DNA of 64,000 bases, taken from Gnomoniopsis sp. IMI 355080. Its lineage: Eukaryota > Ascomycota > Sordariomycetes > Diaporthales > Gnomoniaceae. Below are positions 9,835 through 22,335 of the stretch, piece by piece. Location of the stretch: contig JAPEVC010000013.1 in assembly GCA_027946555.1 (NCBI GenBank), forward strand, positions 1-64,000, read 5' to 3'. The notes under the pieces were generated by a model. It had not been told where the DNA came from. It made no database searches and saw nothing but the letters and a program-made list of their open reading frames with translations. Position 1 is the stretch's first letter. Every line of letters starts with the position of its first letter. Made by a program: the position numbers and the translations under genes.

Positions 9835-11468
9835 CTAGTTGGTCCTTTTTACAACAAAGGCACCCCTCTCGATGGTGTTGATAACAATGTATCCCGACTT
9901 GAAGAAAGGATAGTGACCCCAAGTGCCCACAAAATCGACAACACCACCGCCGGGCAAGGCATCGTCCTCTGGGTAAATGTCAAAGTACGCAACCTGGCTG
10001 ACACCCGCGCCTGTTGGGTCCGCCTCTAGCGACGACACATCCAAAACATGCAGGCCACCACCATAGTTCGATTGGTAGGCAAACCCATCAATGACGAACT
10101 GGTTGTGGTCGATACCCTTGGCGTACGTGTTGCGGAAGAAACCAGTCAACTTTGGCGCCGTGAGCGAAGTGATGTCCCAGAAGTAGGTCACAGGGTACTG
10201 CTGGGCACCTTCACCCGCTACGTCTTCCTCGTCGTACTCGTCATCCAGCACGAGCCTGGTCTGCCACTGCGTGTCGGTGACCCAGCCTTGGTGCGTGTAC
10301 GACGCGCCAGTGTAGCCAGTGCGCGACAGGATCTTGGATGCTGTCTTGTCCGTGACGTCGTAGATGGTGAGGGTGTCCTCGTTGTAGGCGTAGCAGATAT
10401 CGCGTCCCACAAACTGGGTATCGGGGCCGCGGTAAACGAGGCACTGCGCGTCGTGTACGTACCCATCGCCGGCAGCGCAACCGGGCGAGGTAGGGTTGGC
10501 TGGATCGGTGAGGTCGATGAAGATCAGACCTGATGCGCACGCGGCAGTGCGAGGCGCAGCACCCACGGCCACGGCGAAGTTGGACTCCTCGTTGACGACG
10601 GTGTTGTGCGTGCGTCCGATGGGGAGTCCGTTGAAGTAACCGGTCAGGTCGTCGCTGTCCAGGTTGTCGAAGGTCTTGGGGCTGGCAGGGTCAAGGTCGA
10701 CGAGCTTCGACATGTCAAAGATCTGAATACCGTGTTGCTCGGCTTCACTACCAATGACAATGAAGTTCTTGTACCCGCGGATCTCACGCCAGATGATGGG
10801 TTCAGCCGTGGGGTACTGAGGGAGGCGACCGAGATAAATCTGCTTTGATGTGAGCATGTCTTGCATCTTTTACATTTGCGAACAGGCCAAAAGCTGCAGG
10901 GCAGTGACTCACCAGCTTTCCCTCTGGGCTGACCTCAGAGAAGGAAGCGCCGTCAGCCTGAGCGATCGCAATGAACTCTCGGCCCTCAGGGCTTGTCCAG
11001 CCCCAGGTCGATGAGCCCTCGCCCGTGGCACTTCCAAGATCTGCGTGACTCTTGAAGTCATAGAAGTCGATCTTTCAGTGTCAGTAAAACGCAAAAACAG
11101 TATCAAAAGTATCTCATGGTCATCTTACATTGCTGCACCGGAAGGTATTATTAGTATCACCGGGGATGACTTCAGCAACACCGTCCACACACGACACAGG
11201 AGCAGCCCCGGCAAAGCTGGGGTACAGATTCGAATCAAAAACACCAGCGGCTTTTTGGGCGTTCCAAGAGGCCTTGAGTTCGATGTGAGCATGACTTTCA
11301 ACACGGCATCGTGGCCATATTTGGGGATCAACTTACATATTTTCTCTGCATGATACCGTCCATAACAGCACCGCTGGTGTACTTCTCCTGCTTAGCAGGG
11401 TTGGCGATTTCACGGACGGCCACCACAAAGGGTGCGCTCGCCAAGACAGTCAGGCTTCCAAGTCTCAT
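9835..11468 (-). CDS. Secreted LVIVD-repeat (choice-of-anchor B-like) protein
   Basis: Four exons, 11337-11468, 11129-11272, 10913-11071 and 9835-10839, give 479 residues. The N-terminus (MRLGSLTVLASAPFVVAV) is a signal peptide. The body has repeated beta-propeller-like segments with the patterns GIQIFDMSKL, LIFIDLTDPANP, LTIYDVTDK and GGLHVLDVSSL, characteristic of LVIVD repeats, so a secreted propeller is likely. Fungal relatives are, to my memory, labelled regulatory P domain-containing, which says little about function. There are several cysteines in the N-terminal third (SCVDG, RCSN) and conserved His residues (SHADLG, YTHQGW, GTWGHYP). The first intron's acceptor is an AAG, least certain of the three. 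It belongs to a run of minus-strand genes but nothing shows co-regulation. Confidence 0.8.
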
Positions 11469-12203
11469 GATGACTCTTGCTGGGCACCTAGGTACGGCCT
11501 ACTGTGAACAAGAATAGACAAGGACTACTATGCACAAGTCAAAGTATGCGTTGGGACAACCCAAACCATCTCCAGGATTGTCTTGGGGGTCGAAGCCCTT
11601 CAATTTATAATGGAAATACATGTCGCCATCGTCGATGTCTATTATGATTTTCAGGTGCGACTATCTGCCAAGGTTCTATATGTGCGATATGCTTACAGAA
11701 TACATAATGAGCTATGTACTAAATAGGTAGGTGTGAGCACGGCTCGATTTATCCATAGCTTTTTACCTTGTTACGACATGCTTGCCAAGCTTCTGATAGA
11801 CGTTGTGAATGGTTGCTTAGCCTACTTGGCCCTCTTGGCTATAGCGATCATCCGCAGTATATTTTACAATATCAAGGGCAGGGCAATTCAGGCCTATCAG
11901 AATATCAGCCAAGGGAAAGCTACTTCATTTTGCGGTCAAAGCAATCGCCAAGAGACAGGTGCGGGCAATGGGCCTATGGAATCAGGCTAACTGCCTATAG
12001 CGGTTACTGGACCGTACAGCAAGTCCTACAAAGCCAAGAGGAGGGGAATGTGACCTTCTGTAAGCGTTCAGGAGAATCCATAGGATTGCGAAGGATATTC
12101 TAAATACGAATGATATCTAGCGTACTTCGTATAGATTTCCAAGAAAATAGTAATCTCACGCGAGTTGAAAGCAAGCTCTTGGCCCTCAGATAGCCCAACA
12201 TAC
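11469..12203. other. Intergenic, no gene seen
   Basis: Promoter of the LVIVD-repeat gene and 3' flank of the permease. The frames present are short and without a recognisable domain. Confidence 0.45.
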
Positions 12204-13942
12204 TTATTTCTCCACTGCCTTGGTGTCAAGTGACTCTTCACCAGAGTGTGCGCTTTCCACGCCAGTGATTCCTTCTACAACACCCTTGCTCATTGCTGCT
12301 GGGTCGATTTGCGGACCGTCGTAGTTCTTTCTTCCATCTACGATCCACTGCACGACGGCTATTATCAAAACAACACCGAAAGCAACGACTGCGTAATTCA
12401 TGTTGTCCCCTGTCACGGGGTTGTCGGGAGGGAATACGAAGAGGACCGTCGTCAGACACGTCCAGGCAATACCAACCTGTATTAGTTGATGTTAGCAAAC
12501 CTAGTCAATCAAAAAGAGGTTGATCATGAATGGAAAAACTGACCAAATTTGTGGTCCAGCCCAACCAGTTTGGCATCTTGAAAGCTCGGCTCTCAGGCAA
12601 CATAGTGCGCCCTCGCAAAACGTTGATCGCAGGGGGGATGGCATATGTCACGCCGAGGGCAACAACACTTGCAGCCGTGATGGCGTTGAAAGCACTCGAA
12701 GAGCCAAGGAAGACACATCCGAAGATGATGACCCAAGCGGCTGTCCAGATCAAAGCGTTCAGGGGGACATCCAGTCCAGCGTGAACCTTGGCAAAGACAC
12801 GGCTGACGGGAAGACCTCGGTCGCGGGCGAAGGCGTAGCTCATGCGGCTGCTCGTCGTCATGATCGAGGTGGTCGTGAACAGCATGCATACGATGGGGAA
12901 CATGAGCAGACAGACGGCTCCGGCCTTGCTGCTTGTCGCATCGTATAGGATCTGAAGAAGGGGGCCGGCCGCGGATGCAATTGTGTTATCCAAATCCTTG
13001 AGCACGAAGAGCAAGCACATCAAAAAGATGAAGCCTGTAAACATGCCGATGACGATGCAGGAAAGCATGATCCTAGGACCCTCAATCTGTGGCCTCGGGC
13101 TATAGATTTATCAGGTAAATTAGCCATTTGCTTTTCTTCTCCTTCCAAATTTGGAATGTTGCACCAACTTACATTTCTTCAATCATGTGGATGACTGCGT
13201 CGAATCCCGTCAGGGCAAAGGCACCCTGCAAGAGACCAAGGAGCCACGCCAGTCCATCGGGCCAGCCACTCTCGTTGATGAAACCGCCGAAAACAAAGGA
13301 GGCACTCTGATAATTGGGCGTAGCGCATGAGAGGACGGTGATGCAAATGATCGCGAAGCCAGCCAGTGACCAGAGGAAGGCGGCCTTGTTGAAATAGGGT
13401 AGCAACCTGTTCATAAAGGCATTGATGAAGAAGGCAGCGAGTGTATAGGCGATGTAGATTAGGAATTGGTGCCAATTCTCTGCCTCGTAACTAGGGTGCA
13501 GCAAGGAGATGACGCCCAAAATCAATTGACTGCCCAGAAGTCCACCGCTCGCCGTCAGACACACCCAGGCAGCTACATTGATCCATCCTGTGGAGTAGCT
13601 GATGATTTTGGCGAAGCGTGGCCAACTGATGATTGCGGCCCAGTGGTACTGACCACCAGCTGTCGGATATGCGGATAAGAATTCTGCGAGTGATGCGGCG
13701 AGACATAGGTTGCAGAGACCAGCCACTATAAGACCCCACAAGATGGCACTTGAGCCTCCGGAAGGAAGGGCAAGAGACAACGAAGCGGCGAGAGCCGTCC
13801 AACTGTTGAGGATGGCAAAAGCCAGGCCAAGCATGGATATTCTGCTAAAGTTTCGCTGGAGCTCTTGCTTCACGCCAAGCTGTTCGAGGGCTGCGGACTC
13901 ATCGACGGCACCTCGCTGCTGGGTGACGCCCGACTCGGCCAT
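12204..13942 (-). CDS. Amino acid / GABA-type permease (APC superfamily)
   Basis: Three exons, 13173-13942, 12544-13099 and 12204-12476, give 532 residues. About 12 hydrophobic helices are visible, starting with MLGLAFAILNSWTALAAS and a Gly-rich segment (LPSGGSSAILWG) typical of TM1 in the fungal ACT family. TAGGQYHW in the TM2-3 region and GFDAVIHMIEEI (rebuilt across intron 1) are hallmarks of fungal GABA/choline permeases of the UGA4/HNM1 group. The hydrophilic C-terminus after VDGRKNYDGP is rich in Glu and Ser. The second intron has a GTCAGT donor; splicing rejoins NLVGIAW, a conserved TM segment. Expected at the plasma membrane, importing GABA, choline or another amine; the substrate cannot be read from sequence. 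Confidence 0.9.
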
Positions 13943-15407
13943 GGTGGGCGGGTTGTCCGGGTGGACTGTCGACTTCAGCCTTCAAGAGGCGACTGTCGGA
14001 GAGTGTCGAGAATGTAGGTACACTAGCCTGTGTGCAGTCACTTGGCGAGCCGAGGGCCAGGAGAAGATGAAGTCGAGGGAGAGGGGAATCTCGTGCAAGT
14101 GAAAGCAGAGAGGCGTGTGGTTGAGAAGATGGACGTAGTGCACTAGGGTGAAGAAGTTTATACATAGGGCTTATGATGTAGGGATCGCCCCCGTTGCTTC
14201 CCGAAGATTTGGGACCCATTTCTCGTCTGTACTTTCCAAAGTCGGCGTCGAGACTGGGGGTGACGGATGACCGAGTCGCTCACGTCCCTATCGATGGTAG
14301 CGTCAGGCTTGCCTAGCCTGCCTGGTCCTGCTGGCTTGCGTATGGCTGTCCCGTCCCCACAGCCATCCTGGATGATCTTCCAGCACTAATCTGGGCGTCC
14401 ATTGGCTCCTCTACTGCGCCGCTGCGGCCCTTGATAGACGGGTCGGTCGCGGTTAGCAATGAGAATCAGTCAGTCAGTCGAAAAGCTTATTAACGCCAAC
14501 CCAGGCCTACCCGGCAACCCCGGCCTTGTTCATGCGGGTTATTTTCCAAGCCACTGGCGTCACACCCAAGAGCAGCCAAAGAGAATGCGGCTCCAAAAGT
14601 GCCGACTGCCACCATACAGTACCGTGTGTACAAATGCCATGACGAGTCTGCTTGGGCTGTCGACAGAATGCAGCTGATGAGCATCTTTCGAAGATGTGTC
14701 TTCGAAGAAGACAAAGCAAAATCTCTCTCTCTCAATTTGAACATTCCCCAGGGCCAAGCCAAGGAGAATTATACTGGATCCGGCTTGATGGCTCTGTACT
14801 AGAAAATAAGACATCGGGCCGAAGCTAATACGACCTTGGCAAGACCCTATTTTTGTGCACGCGGAATGTGGAAACGCCTTCAAATCATCAACAAATTCCC
14901 CTTTCTCATCCGCCTTCAAATCAGCTCCCGTTCGTCGCCCCAGACCAAGTGGAGTTAACTCCAAACCTTCCCCTGTTTCGGTAATCTGGCAGACAGGCCA
15001 ACCTTTGAAACTCCACATATTCGCATCCACCCTTATCAGTGTTGGATAATTCTGTTTGTACTTCAAATTCAACGACTGCTCCTCAGCCCGTGGGGTGTCG
15101 TTCCTTCGAACTGACCTTCGGACTGAGATCAATCGTGGTCAACGAGCAAAGACGCGCGTCTTTATTACGAATATCGACTGTTAAAACGATCAAAAATTCC
15201 CTTCTAGCTCCAGCAACAGATCGAATAATACAAAGACAAAAGCCCCACTATCCTTCAATTGGCGACAGCTCCCGCACTTGATCGATATAATATCTCCGAT
15301 AACTCCTAACAGCATGACCAGCAGTCGCAACAGTTACGGTTATATACCTATGTATATCGTATTATAACTACCTTGTAGTGAATTTCCTCTACAAAACAAA
15401 AAGTCCT
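13943..15407. other. Intergenic, one unsupported long frame
   Basis: Promoter of the permease and 3' flank of the S41 gene. A minus-strand frame of 190 codons at 14560-15132 has no recognisable domain and no sign of flanking splice sites; I do not call it a gene. Around 15330-15375 the DNA is AT-rich, consistent with a terminator region. Confidence 0.4.
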
Positions 15408-17903
15408 CTACAGCAACAATGCAATGCTACCCAACGCTGCCGCACATGCCATCTCAAGACCGCTCGCTAATGACCGAGGAGCATCATTCGGAGCAAGCCC
15501 CTCTCCAGAGAGTGTGATGCCTCCCGTCGCATCTGGTGTGAAAAAGTCGTTGGTCGGCTGCTGGACGCCCATGAGTGGTTGCTGACTGCCCTCTACACAG
15601 AACTGATTGGGGTCGTTGAACGCAGCGTCCGCGGCGCGCTTCCACGTCGCCTCGGGCCCATAGATCATGTCCTTGGTGTAAAAAATCTTGCAGTTGGCGG
15701 GCTGGTTGAGGAACTGCAGCGGCGTCTTTGCGTCCGTGTGAGAAAAGGCATTTTTCCCATTCACTGCGCCGGCGCCGCCAGGTGTGGCGGCGCGATCGAG
15801 CGCGTAGCCCTCGGCGAGAATGGCGAGCTCCGAGTTGTTGCCCAGCTGGGCCTTCTGGTCGGGCGTAGCAAGGAAGAGGGCTGCGGAGGCGGCCTGGCCG
15901 ATGTCCTCCAGCTCAAACACTTGGGCACCCTCGACGCCTCCCACGCTCTGCATCGGTCCGGTCTGCGGACGGCCACCGACGGCGACGGTCTTGACATTGT
16001 TTTGCATCAGCATCAAGTATGTGAACAGCGTGCAGGTGGAACCACAGAAACCGTCCGAGAGGATGACAATGTTCTCGGCGGCAAAGACAGAGGGCGGTGG
16101 GTTGGCCCTGTTCCCTACGCCGGTCAAGTTGAACTGCGGATCTGTCTGGTTCTGCGGCGTTGACTGGTACGCTGTGAACGTGTCGCCTTGGAGCATGACG
16201 GGATTGATGATTTGCTGAGTCGAAGTGTAATTGACCCGGTCTCCAGCGCTGAACACGTCGCCCGGAATCAGATTGCCCATGATAGAACTCTGCTGAAGCG
16301 CGAACAGAGCTTGCGTCTCCTTGCTGGAATTTCGTCCGACTGTCGATGGGTCCAACGATGTCAGCTTGTCGAGATTCGCATCGGCAATATTCGCAATCTG
16401 CACCAAGCTTTCTGAGCGTCGCAAGTTGTTGGCTTGGAAAAGCGGGGTCCCCGGAAAGAGTTGACTATATAATTCGTAACCTGCTATCACAAGGCCGCCG
16501 CCGTTTGCCGAGACGTCGATCACAAGCTTCGTCTTGTTGGCTTGCTTAGACATGGCCATGAAGTCTCCGACAACCTTTTGGAAATTAACGAGATATTCGA
16601 CCACGTCAAATCTAGGATCTCCTAGGGGCGCGAAGCCAATAACAGATAAGACCGCAACGTCTTCGTAGCCGGCACCGGACAGGAAGTATCCGGCTGTTGC
16701 ATTCGCACCACTGTCACGAATAGCAGGCGTTGGATAACCAGGAATCGCTGGTGCTGGCGGCTGGAGAGTACCGGGTGGAGCAGCGGGTGTTGATGGCTGC
16801 TGCGCGGCCGTGCTTGTTCCATTCGATGGCTGGGCATCAGGATTGCAAAATCGGTTGTAAAAGTCCTCTCCACTGTTCACGTTCCTGAAATCCGCGGTCG
16901 GTCGGACCAGAGCATAGCTGTCCTGGGTAATTACTTGTCCATTCTCATACTCCAAGGTGAGGTTGTCGCCCTGATAGATGATGGATCCGGCCACAGGAGA
17001 GATGGCGTCAGGTGAGGCGTAGGTCTGAATCATGGCATTCCACTGCGAGTCCTGGTCCTGTGTATTCACAAACCTTAGGCCTTGATTTGTCAGAAACGTG
17101 GCCGAGTCCTCTCCATTGATCTTGGTGATGGCTGGAGGGAACCCATTGGCGTCAAGCGGTAAGGTCACGTTGCCAACCGTTGTCCTCGTCTTGTTCACCA
17201 GACCTTAGCCCCACGTTAGCAAACTTTATCCACAAGCCGGATTTGTGATGAGTCTAAGAGTTAGAGGCTCAGGTCTTACCAAGATTGTACAATTTTGGCA
17301 CTTGCTTGCCATCAGCAGAGATAGAGACTATATCGGCAGCAAGATCATTCCTGAAACTGAAAGCTTTGAAAACGTCCGGACGGTAGCCGTAATGACCATC
17401 ATGGGCAGAGTTGATGAGCAGTACCATAGCCAACTGAAAGTCATACTCGCTCTGGAACTTCCCAGCTGTCACATTAGCCATGATAGCATCGAAGCCCCCA
17501 AATATATCAGTTGCCGGAAGTCCATATCCCGCAGGCGGAGCCTTCAGATAGGCGGTAGTACTCTCCCACTGTGAGTATGCCTTGACGCTTGTTGCGAGCT
17601 TCATTGCCGGGCCGGGTTTGTTGGGGACTGACTGCAAGCATGCGAACGCTAGTGATGCCGACACTCTTGGGTTTGCTTTTTGTTTTGGCATTCTGTCAGA
17701 TTCATATAAAGTACTCAAAAAGTTCCATGAAAGAAAGGGTTCTTACCCTTGGGATTTGCGGCCCTCTGCTGAGTGAATGCTTGAGATACAGCCGCACATG
17801 CTCCTGGGTCTGCGGCGGCGGAGGGAGCTGCACCGGCTTGGGGCGCCGGTGCTGGCATTGCCAGCACCGTGGAAACGAAAACGAGCAGCACTGCTGCCTT
17901 CAT
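15408..17903 (-). CDS. Secreted peptidase S41-family protein, probably GPI-anchored
   Basis: Three exons, 17747-17903, 17280-17675 and 15408-17203, give about 782 residues. It starts with a signal peptide (MKAAVLLVFVSTVLAMPAPA) and an Ala/Pro-rich stretch; the C-terminus is a hydrophobic tail after a small-residue region (RSLASGLEMACAAALG), as in GPI attachment signals. The middle holds the S41 (tail-specific protease-like) core, with LVIDVSANGGGLVIAGYELY and ILSDGFCGSTCTLF, where the Ser after FCG is the expected nucleophile. A Pro/Ser linker near residues 320-350 separates an N-terminal domain from the catalytic core. Secreted fungal members of this type lack assigned substrates. The intron 1 acceptor could be 12 bases further in without changing the frame, and the intron 2 acceptor is an AAG, so the first 60-190 residues are slightly uncertain. 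Confidence 0.85.
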
Positions 17904-19599
17904 TGTTGATGACCTTGAATAAACAATACCTATCTAATTAGGGAGCTGTAGCAACGCCTGGCTGTCTACAAGAACACACAAGCAGCAAGGTGACAGACCT
18001 CTAGCTGCCACGATGTCGACGAGACCGTGAAAGAAGTCCAATAAAAGCCACATGATAACGGAGGGTACATGACTGAGAGCTAGGTTTATAATAAAGCAAG
18101 CGCTCAGAAGCTTGATGCCAAGGAGCGATGTCCAAAGATGTTACCAGGCTGAAACGATTCAGAGTAAGTCCTACCAAACGCCCAGCATAACAACCTCTCG
18201 GTAAGATTCTGGTGCTATGAGATGAATTTGCAAACTATATACTACTAATCAATGTAATAAATTAAAGCTCACAGCTAGATACATCGCCTCCAACTTCTTG
18301 TCGTTGAAGGAAGATATCTGTGATGTGCCTTTTTGTGGTTGTCTTTTTGGCCGATCAGCCCTGCCAAGGTTGAGGCTCAGCCGGGAGCCCTACTACGCGA
18401 CTTTTTAGGCTTGGCGGAGTCCGAAGAGTCAGTCAGGCAATTAGATACTATGATAGGCGTGTTTTCGAAATAGAGGATGCCAAGAAAGAAACCAAGAGCG
18501 GATCCGGGAGCAGGCGAGAGAAATATTTCAGTCCAGACTGCATGGTGCAGTACTGTATACTGCCCAGGTGTAGATTGCACCACCTGCAATCCCTTGGCAT
18601 CTGATCTGTGCAACGTGGAAGCCCCGTCCCCGTATAGCTTGTATGCGATTTTAAAAGAATGAATACGGCTAATTACTGCTCATCCAAACTTTAACCTTTC
18701 GATGCCGTCGAACCTGAATCCTATCATGTGGTCCAAGTGCTTGTTTCGTACACTATCGGCCCTCCGGGACGCACTCAAGACCGACTAGTACAACAAGATT
18801 TGGAGGAGCCGCCTAAAAGACAGGTGAGCAAGATACTACCTACTGCATCTTAGTCGACAGCATAGCATTCATGCACTGCAAGATACATACTTGTTGGTGC
18901 GGCTTTTGCAGTTTCCGGCGATCTATCGTCCAATCCGACCAAAACGGAAGCCAATAACAGGCCATTACCGGATTTGAACCCATAGATGGGAGCTTGTCAG
19001 ATGCAATGATCTACGAGTCTTATTCATAGCGGCGGCAGGTGTCGATCAAAAGTTTATCGAATTTGGGCGATTGGTTCCATGAATGATGCGAATACACAGC
19101 CTGCCCTGTAGATCAAACTTGAATCAGGGTCCTTATCTGCAGCCTTGTGATTGAACGGCATCATTGACTTTGGCTAGAAGAGCCATTGTTTCGTCTTCTC
19201 AGACACAACCTTGCCCTATCAGTATGATGTCTGCGTAGAGTTTGTCTTTGAGAGTTGCCGGAATCTCGACGATACCCGCTCGTCGACCTTAATTCTGATA
19301 TCTACGAAGAGAAAACGAGCTGAGTCGAATTGAGGACTCAACGAGTCACTTGATGAGGAGCGGGGTTGGCATAAGGGTTTCGTAATCCCGCTTGGGTTAT
19401 GCAGTTGGTTCCAACGCGCATTTCCATCAAGAGGCTCTGCGGAATGCTACCATATCTAAAATAGGAGTGCACGAACCCGTAATAAGTGGATCGGCTATTG
19501 ATATAAGAGCGCTTTGCTTAGACTTGGCTGGATCGTCAAGTACCCTTCCAAATCGGTTAAAATTACCCGAGTATTATAGTGCTCTCACGGGGTTCCACC
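17904..19599. other. Intergenic, no gene seen
   Basis: Promoter of the S41 gene and 3' flank of the methyltransferase. Frames are short. A GGATTTGAACC segment at 18969-18979 resembles a tRNA T loop on the minus strand, but no acceptor or anticodon stem can be formed around it. Confidence 0.45.
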
Positions 19600-21070
19600 T
19601 TAGAAAGGCCTACGACCCCAGACCGCTTTCACCTTGAATGATGCATGGTGCTTACCCGAGCGGATCTCTCTTCGAAGCTGCGCGATGTACACCAATATCT
19701 CCTCCCTCGACCACCCGGCGATCACGTTCGCAATGAAGAGAACGTAGCCCTCAATGTCAGATTCCAACGCGGCCTGACTGAGATGCCCAATCCTCCTCAG
19801 TCTCTCATCTTCTGGCCAACTGCCGACAGGAGCCTGGTCGGAATGTCAATAACTCTAGATCAAGAACATTTTCCGAAAATAGCCCTTGTCGCCCGAAGGC
19901 GATAGGCCTGGTGACTGTACTGACCTGGAACTCCCATTCGTGAATGTCAACAAATCCAGCCTCCTCCATAGCCTTCCTCTGGATTCCTTCATCAATGACC
20001 ATGAAAGTGCGACCCATCACTCTGCCACCTTCTTCGAAGAACCTTCCCCACTGAGAGATTGCCGTTTTCTCGCCAACTGTTCCATCGTCGGAGACCATAT
20101 GTGGTGATCCTTCGACGGTTTCCACCCAGCCGCCCGGTTTCGTGGCGGCATAGGCCTCCTTGAAGAGTGCCGTCCAATCTACAATGGAACCAACCAGATA
20201 GCGTAAATGAACATAGTCAAAGGTGGCTGGGGAGAACGTCCAGGGGGTCGTGCAGTCTTCTATCTCAAATCTCAGATTGGGCGGGATCCAAGTGGGCTGG
20301 ATCGGGGAGATATCAGTGCCAGTGACTTCGGCTGCCGGGTGCTCGTCCGCAAAATCAATAGCCCAAACGCCACTTCCGGTGCCGACGTCGAGCACTTTCT
20401 GTCGACAGGTCAATCGTCTGATCTGATCGATCCAATGACCTTTTGTTTGAGACGCTGGACATTACCTGGACATTATCCCCAAGCGGAGCGAAACAGAGCT
20501 TATTATCGGCGCACATGGTAAGGAAAAGATGATTTATGTCCAAGGCCTGGATCTGCTTGTCGTCATTCGAGGCCCTTCATAGCAGAGAACCGTCAGTAAG
20601 TGGAGCGTGTGGTTCGGGAAGAGAAGAGGTCGACCCACCAGTAACTGGCACTGGCTCCAAAGGCATCACTGTGGTATGTCCGGCCATGAATCTCCCGATA
20701 CTCCAGTATGCTGGATGTGATTGAGTCTGTCGAACTAGCCGTGTCTCCAAAAGCTGAGTCGTTGTCATTTTCCAGTCGTTGATCCTGTGGTACGACATCG
20801 TCAGCCACGGTGCCCTGCCCCATTCCGGCTGAGCAGAGCAGCAATCAGAATACCGCTCGATTGGTGATCACCCACCTCTGCAAGCTGCGTCCAGTGACTA
20901 GGTGGCAGCAGCCCTCCGCCAACTTCAGGTTCGCTGGTAGCTCGAATGTCCGGAGAAACATCATCAGCAGCCTCATTCGGCGATCGACTGTCTGCGGGAG
21001 CACCCGAGGGCCCGGCGGCCACCTCCGGACTTGTACGACCCACGCCTTTTGCGAGTTCAGGATTCGGCAT
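19600..21070 (-). CDS. LaeA-like SAM-dependent methyltransferase
   Basis: Five exons, 20876-21070, 20639-20784, 20466-20574, 19925-20398 and 19600-19833, give 385 residues. The N-terminal 65 residues are Pro/Ala/Glu-rich and disordered. Exon 2 holds SSILEYREIHGRTYH, the conserved lead-in of this family. The SAM-binding motif I is VLDVGTGSGVWAIDFAD (from about residue 152), followed by the acidic motif II region (GTDISPIQPTWIPP) and a motif III-like TPWTFSPATFDYVHLR. The last exon, missed by simple ORF reading, supplies APVGSWPEDERLRRIG and the terminal VKAVWGRRPF, both typical. Two donors are GTGGGT and GTCAGT rather than GTAAGT. The family includes the global regulator LaeA but most members are unassigned; this one sits beside a dehydrogenase and a regulator, without cluster core enzymes. 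Confidence 0.9.
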
Positions 21071-22335
21071 CTTTTGTTCACCGCAGTGACGACGCGAAGA
21101 TGTTGAAAGGGCCAAGTGGAATTTGATAAGTTATGCGAGGAACTATGCAAAACGAATCGCAGCAAGGCCCAGAGTCCGAGCCTGAGCGCGGTTCTACCAC
21201 ACGGACTAACTGCAAATGGTCGTCGGTGGGTTGCACGAGGCCAAGATGTCGGGATGGCTGCGAATGGCGTGGGCGTTGCACACGCAGCGCTTTGAAGGTC
21301 GTTCCTGAACCCCGCCAATGCTTCTAGGCGGTTCCTTCTATAGGTGCGGTTCGATGGGTCTTCAGGGTCCAGTGCCCGAGCGTCCGTGACTGACAGGGTC
21401 CTTCATTCTAGCGGAGCTGATTTGCCTAAAGTTATCATATTAGAGGCGTTCTACTTTACTGCCTGCAATAAGTTAGCGTTGCGCAGGTGTGATAATGTGA
21501 CTTTCAGTGCTGTGCAGAGACTCCGGTGTTGTGGTAGCGAATTTTCCGGTAGCACAGCAAGCGCCTTCCGAATTGCATCTGAGCGACGCTGTGTCACTAC
21601 TATGTACATACGTACTCGTGCCATCCTAGTTGAAGCATGGACCTCTGGAGACACGGAATATGCCATTGGTCCACCCCCACGTGCCTATTCTTCATCGACC
21701 ACGCCACTGCATGCAAGGTGCAACGGAGAGACAAGGCGGTTCGACGCTGAGAAACTGGCCGTGGTTGCAACAGATTAATGAACAGCTCGAAGCATTGCAG
21801 AGCTTTGGCGCAAAGTTTCTTGGAGTCTTGTTTATTAACTCAACCATGTTGTTGCCTTGAGCGAATTATCATGGCTCCGGAAGACAGCAAGCGGGCCAAA
21901 GTACCTACCTAGGTACTCTCCGGCTTGTGTACGAGCGACGTTGCACGAACGGACAGCCTTCGCCGCTTATATAGGCCTGGGGATGGCAAATAAGGGACAC
22001 ACGATGGCAAGGACTGCTTGTAATATTATAAGCAGCTGCATTCCGTATCCCGCCCCGGATGTCGTCGAGTCGTTATGAGCAGCCGCCCGAGATCCGGCTG
22101 CGAAGCTGACTGAGACGCGGCGGAGTATTACAAGTCCGGTGTCGCCGGACCTCTGCCCGGCATTGACTTTGCCCGGTGCGGATCCAGAGTGATCACGCCG
22201 TCACCCCGCCCGGCTCCGGATACCGGCTCTACTTGAAGATTCGGGATTCTGTAGTGTATTGAACATTTGAAGTACTTCTCACATTCTTGAGCGCGCAGAT
22301 CAAAGAAGTCCTTGATTGAAGAACAGCTCTGCAAC
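21071..22335. other. Divergent intergenic region, no gene seen
   Basis: Shared upstream region of the methyltransferase (minus) and the tartrate-type dehydrogenase (plus). It contains a 10-base palindrome TACCTAGGTA at 21906-21915 and a TATATA at 21968-21973, about 365 bases before the dehydrogenase start. No coding signal. Confidence 0.45.

Noticed and set aside
14560..15132. 190-codon minus-strand frame in the permease-S41 gap
   Set aside because: No domain, no splice context, uneven composition; insufficient to call a gene.
15579..16163. 194-codon plus-strand frame
   Set aside because: Antisense to the S41-family gene, which has splice support and domain motifs.
18960..19020. tRNA-like T loop on the minus strand
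   Set aside because: GGTTCAAATCC is present but no acceptor, D or anticodon stem can be built around it.
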